In this document: in pieces, positions 62,243 through 64,000 of the stretch
Numbering within the stretch: position 1 is the first letter of the stretch
Layout: every line of letters begins with the position of its first letter
Assembly (NCBI RefSeq): GCF_022810405.1
Contig: NZ_JALGQE010000007.1
Coordinates: 186,001 to 250,000, forward strand
Length of the DNA: 64,000 nucleotides
Reading direction: 5' to 3'
DNA from: Rhodococcus sp. ARC_M5
GTDB taxonomy: Bacteria > Actinomycetota > Actinomycetes > Mycobacteriales > Mycobacteriaceae
The notes under the pieces: model-generated
Databases searched by the model: none
Told to the model about the DNA's origin: nothing
The model's input: the letters and a program-made list of their open reading frames with translations, nothing else
Translations under genes and position numbers: made by a program

Positions 62243-62603
62243 GCGCCGACCACAGCATCGATCGTCGTCGGGTACGTCGCGACCTCGACACCCATAGCGG
62301 CTGTTGATCCGTCGGCCGGCTTCCCGACCGACGGAAAAACTGAGAGCTGTGTCGGGGAAGCGAACACTCAGGATGCTTTCTCATTGACTGATGTGCTGGG
62401 CGTGCCCACGAAGCCTCGATAGCGCGGGTCTTTCCTCGGATCTCGCTGGAGACGAGACGAACCTGCTTCAGTAGGACGTCGTCGACAGATTCGATCCTGG
62501 CGGGTGTCGGCAATGGGTTATCGAGTCGCGGTGTCTTCTGGTCACGTGTCGTCCGAGCCGATCGACTGCGGCGAACGATGCCTCGAGTTTGTCGGCGAGT
62601 CGC
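62243..62603. other. 361-base stretch with no supported gene
   Basis: The convergent ends of the SDR and the MFS exporter leave this gap. Minus-strand frames show coding-like patches (SRRLADKLEASFAAVDRLGR near 62540-62600, and RIESVDDVLLKQVRLVSSEI near 62430-62490) in two different registers. That could be the decayed tail of a gene, but no family is recognised. A CCGTCGG/CCGACGG pair lies at 62309-62334. Confidence 0.4.
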
Positions 62604-63836
62604 CTACTGCCGCGCGCCGGGAGGAAGACCATGGCGGCGGGCAGCAGCTGCGGCGAGCAAGGTGCATGCGACCAGACCGAGGGTGACGGCGGGAAACGAC
62701 CCTGGTCCTGCAGCAGTGAGAAGTACCCCACCCAGAGCGCTTCCCAGAAAGATTGCCGCGTTCGCGACGGTCGTCAGTATCGAATTGGCAACATCGGCAT
62801 CGGGGCCCGATGCGTCCGCCAGTGCGGTCTGCAACAACGGTGCAGCGCCACCGAACGACATGCCCCACAGGATCACTGCTAGCAAGAACATCACTGGAGT
62901 GCTTCCCGCGATCGCCAGCGAGGTGGCCGCCAAGGCGAACGCGGCCAAGTAGATCAGGACCAGCCTTCGCAGGATGCGGTCCGCCAGCGCCCCGACAACG
63001 GCGATACTGGCCATCGCAGCCACCCCGAACACCGCTAGCACCACATCGACTCTGAGCCCTACGTCCATATCGTCGATGATGGGTGCGATGTAGGTATAGA
63101 GCAGGTTGTGGGCAAGGAACCATCCGAGCACCACGGCGATGATCGGCGCGACACCGGAGAGCAGAAAGACGCGATTCAATGGCGTTTGCGCAGTGGAATT
63201 CTGGCCGTCGGAATCGGGAACTGATACGACCACCCACGCGATCAAACCAAGGGCAATCACAGACATCAGACCGAAGGTCCAGCGCCACCCGACCAGCGTT
63301 CCGAGATACGTCGCAAGAGGCGTGCCGATAGCGAACGCAACAGGCGTACCCGCCATCGCCACGGTCAGCGCCTTCCCGGCCAACGCGGGCGGGGCTATTT
63401 TGCGGGCGTACCCGGCGAGCATCCCCCAGACCACCCCGGAGAAAGCCCCCGCAACGAAACGCGCCAACAGTGCAATCTCGAACCCCGGTGCCAACGCTGT
63501 GATCGTATTGGCCACCACGAATCCGCCGACTGCGACGAGCAGGATCGGTTTGCGTCGCCAACTTCGCGTGAACGTGATCGCAGGAATCGCGAAGAGCACC
63601 GCTCCGAGTGCGTATGCGCTGATCAACTGCCCTGCCGCGGCCTCCCCGACGCTCAAACCCGCGGAGAGCTGAGGTAGAAGCCCGGCAGGAAGTGTCTCGG
63701 TCATGATGACGATGAATGCGGTCGCTGACATCGCCAGCAGCGCTGACCATGGAAGTCGCTGTTTACTTCCGCCCCCGGCCGGCATCGGAATTGTCGAGCT
63801 GTCGGTGGTGCCCTGAATGACTTCTGGATTGATCAT
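62604..63836 (-). CDS. MFS transporter (AraJ/chloramphenicol-resistance-like DHA1)
   Basis: The 410-residue protein has twelve helices. Motifs include TETLPAGLLPQLSAGLSVGEAAAGQLISAY (cited in part) and FVAGAFSGVVWGMLAGYARKI, with a MAGTPVAFAIGTPLATYLG segment typical of the sugar-efflux/AraJ DHA1 branch. Start ATG 63836 is likely, though an in-frame ATG near 63783 would begin the conserved part more tightly. It is divergent from a TetR gene cut by the window end. Confidence 0.88.
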   Translation of the reverse strand: MINPEVIQGTTDSSTIPMPAGGGSKQRLPWSALLAMSATAFIVIMTETLPAGLLPQLSAGLSVGEAAAGQLISAYALGAVLFAIPAITFTRSWRRKPILLVAVGGFVVANTITALAPGFEIALLARFVAGAFSGVVWGMLAGYARKIAPPALAGKALTVAMAGTPVAFAIGTPLATYLGTLVGWRWTFGLMSVIALGLIAWVVVSVPDSDGQNSTAQTPLNRVFLLSGVAPIIAVVLGWFLAHNLLYTYIAPIIDDMDVGLRVDVVLAVFGVAAMASIAVVGALADRILRRLVLIYLAAFALAATSLAIAGSTPVMFLLAVILWGMSFGGAAPLLQTALADASGPDADVANSILTTVANAAIFLGSALGGVLLTAAGPGSFPAVTLGLVACTLLAAAAARRHGLPPGARQ

Positions 63837-63930
63837 TCCGTAAGTCAACACCACCGACACCCCTGTTGCCAAATTATTGGATTGATTAGTCTGTAATTCA
63901 CTGAACACCGAAACACGGAATGGAACCGCG

Positions 63931-64000
63931 ATGAGCAGAACCGGGAGACCGCGAAAGTTCGACGAGGACCGCGCTCTCGAAGCGGCCATGGTCCTTTTCT
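63931..64000 (+). CDS. TetR-family regulator, N-terminal part (3' truncated)
   Basis: ATG 63931 opens MSRTGRPRKFDEDRALEAAM, the usual TetR start, and runs to the window end. It is divergent from the MFS exporter and probably represses it. The 94-base intergenic region is AT-rich (63870-63900) and suits a shared promoter. Confidence 0.85.
   Translation, partial: MSRTGRPRKFDEDRALEAAMVLF

Noticed and set aside
62309..62339. A stem followed by five A residues, resembling a terminator between SDR and MFS
   Set aside because: On the plus strand the stem is followed by A not T, and on the minus strand the T run comes before the stem, so it is not an intrinsic terminator in either direction.
1..64000. 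CRISPR arrays, insertion sequences, prophage genes and long direct repeats
   Set aside because: No regularly spaced repeats, transposase, integrase or phage structural motifs were seen in any strand.

Overview
The window is about 64 kb of high-GC actinobacterial chromosome, most likely from Rhodococcus or a close relative. Support for this: strong G/C third positions, many GTG starts, a mycobacterial-type oligoribonuclease, an Lsr2 nucleoid protein, an ANTAR regulator, an F420-type Ddn domain, an L,D-transpeptidase, and an assimilatory nitrate reductase fused to a sulfite-reductase-type flavoprotein. No insertion sequence, prophage, rRNA or CRISPR array was seen. Most of it is ordinary chromosomal metabolism and envelope biology. 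The EPS locus and the hydrolase island are the most accessory-looking parts.

Layout. 1-5.8 kb: end of a PadR-type regulator coupled to a 2,4-dienoyl-CoA reductase (fadH), an SDR, a HerA-like ATPase, orn, and tRNA-His with a strong terminator. 6.0-8.0 kb: two peptidoglycan enzymes, an M23 endopeptidase and an L,D-transpeptidase lipoprotein, convergent. 8.3-12.4 kb: the nitrate reductase fusion. 12.4-15.4 kb: an alpha/beta hydrolase, a secreted glycoside hydrolase and a GAF protein. 15.5-26.6 kb: a Wzx/Wzy-type exopolysaccharide locus read in one direction (priming sugar transferase, polymerase/ligase, three glycosyltransferases, flippase, Wzz-like protein, a condensation-type acyltransferase, and a small membrane protein at the end).

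26.6-36.4 kb: redox and stress genes (aldo/keto reductase beside a remnant of an alcohol dehydrogenase, STAS protein, SDR, DHA2 efflux pump), a TetR gene divergent from an unusual OYE-Ddn fusion with a palindromic operator between them, and a siderophore-binding lipoprotein directly behind an IdeR/DtxR-like iron box. 36.5-46.9 kb: enoyl-CoA hydratase, universal stress protein, LLM flavin oxidoreductase, two small unlisted-size genes, a secreted lipase, a quinol-monooxygenase-like protein, a second drug exporter with a possible structured leader, a TetR-FBP pair, an SGNH hydrolase and lsr2.

46.9-52 kb: an ANTAR antiterminator and a five-gene operon (small membrane protein, ABC ATPase, ABC-2 permease, histidine kinase, response regulator) in which every junction is a 4-base stop/start overlap. 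52-60.5 kb: an island of five alpha/beta hydrolases, four of them with export signals, with a MerR regulator and a DUF418 membrane protein. 60.9-64 kb: a TetR-SDR divergent pair with a palindromic operator, then an MFS exporter divergent from a TetR gene cut by the window end.

Best candidates for a second look are the OYE-Ddn fusion, the potential three-way-junction RNA or DNA structure ahead of the 41.6-43.1 kb exporter, the acyltransferase inside the EPS locus, and the hydrolase island. None is proven to be a new system from sequence alone.
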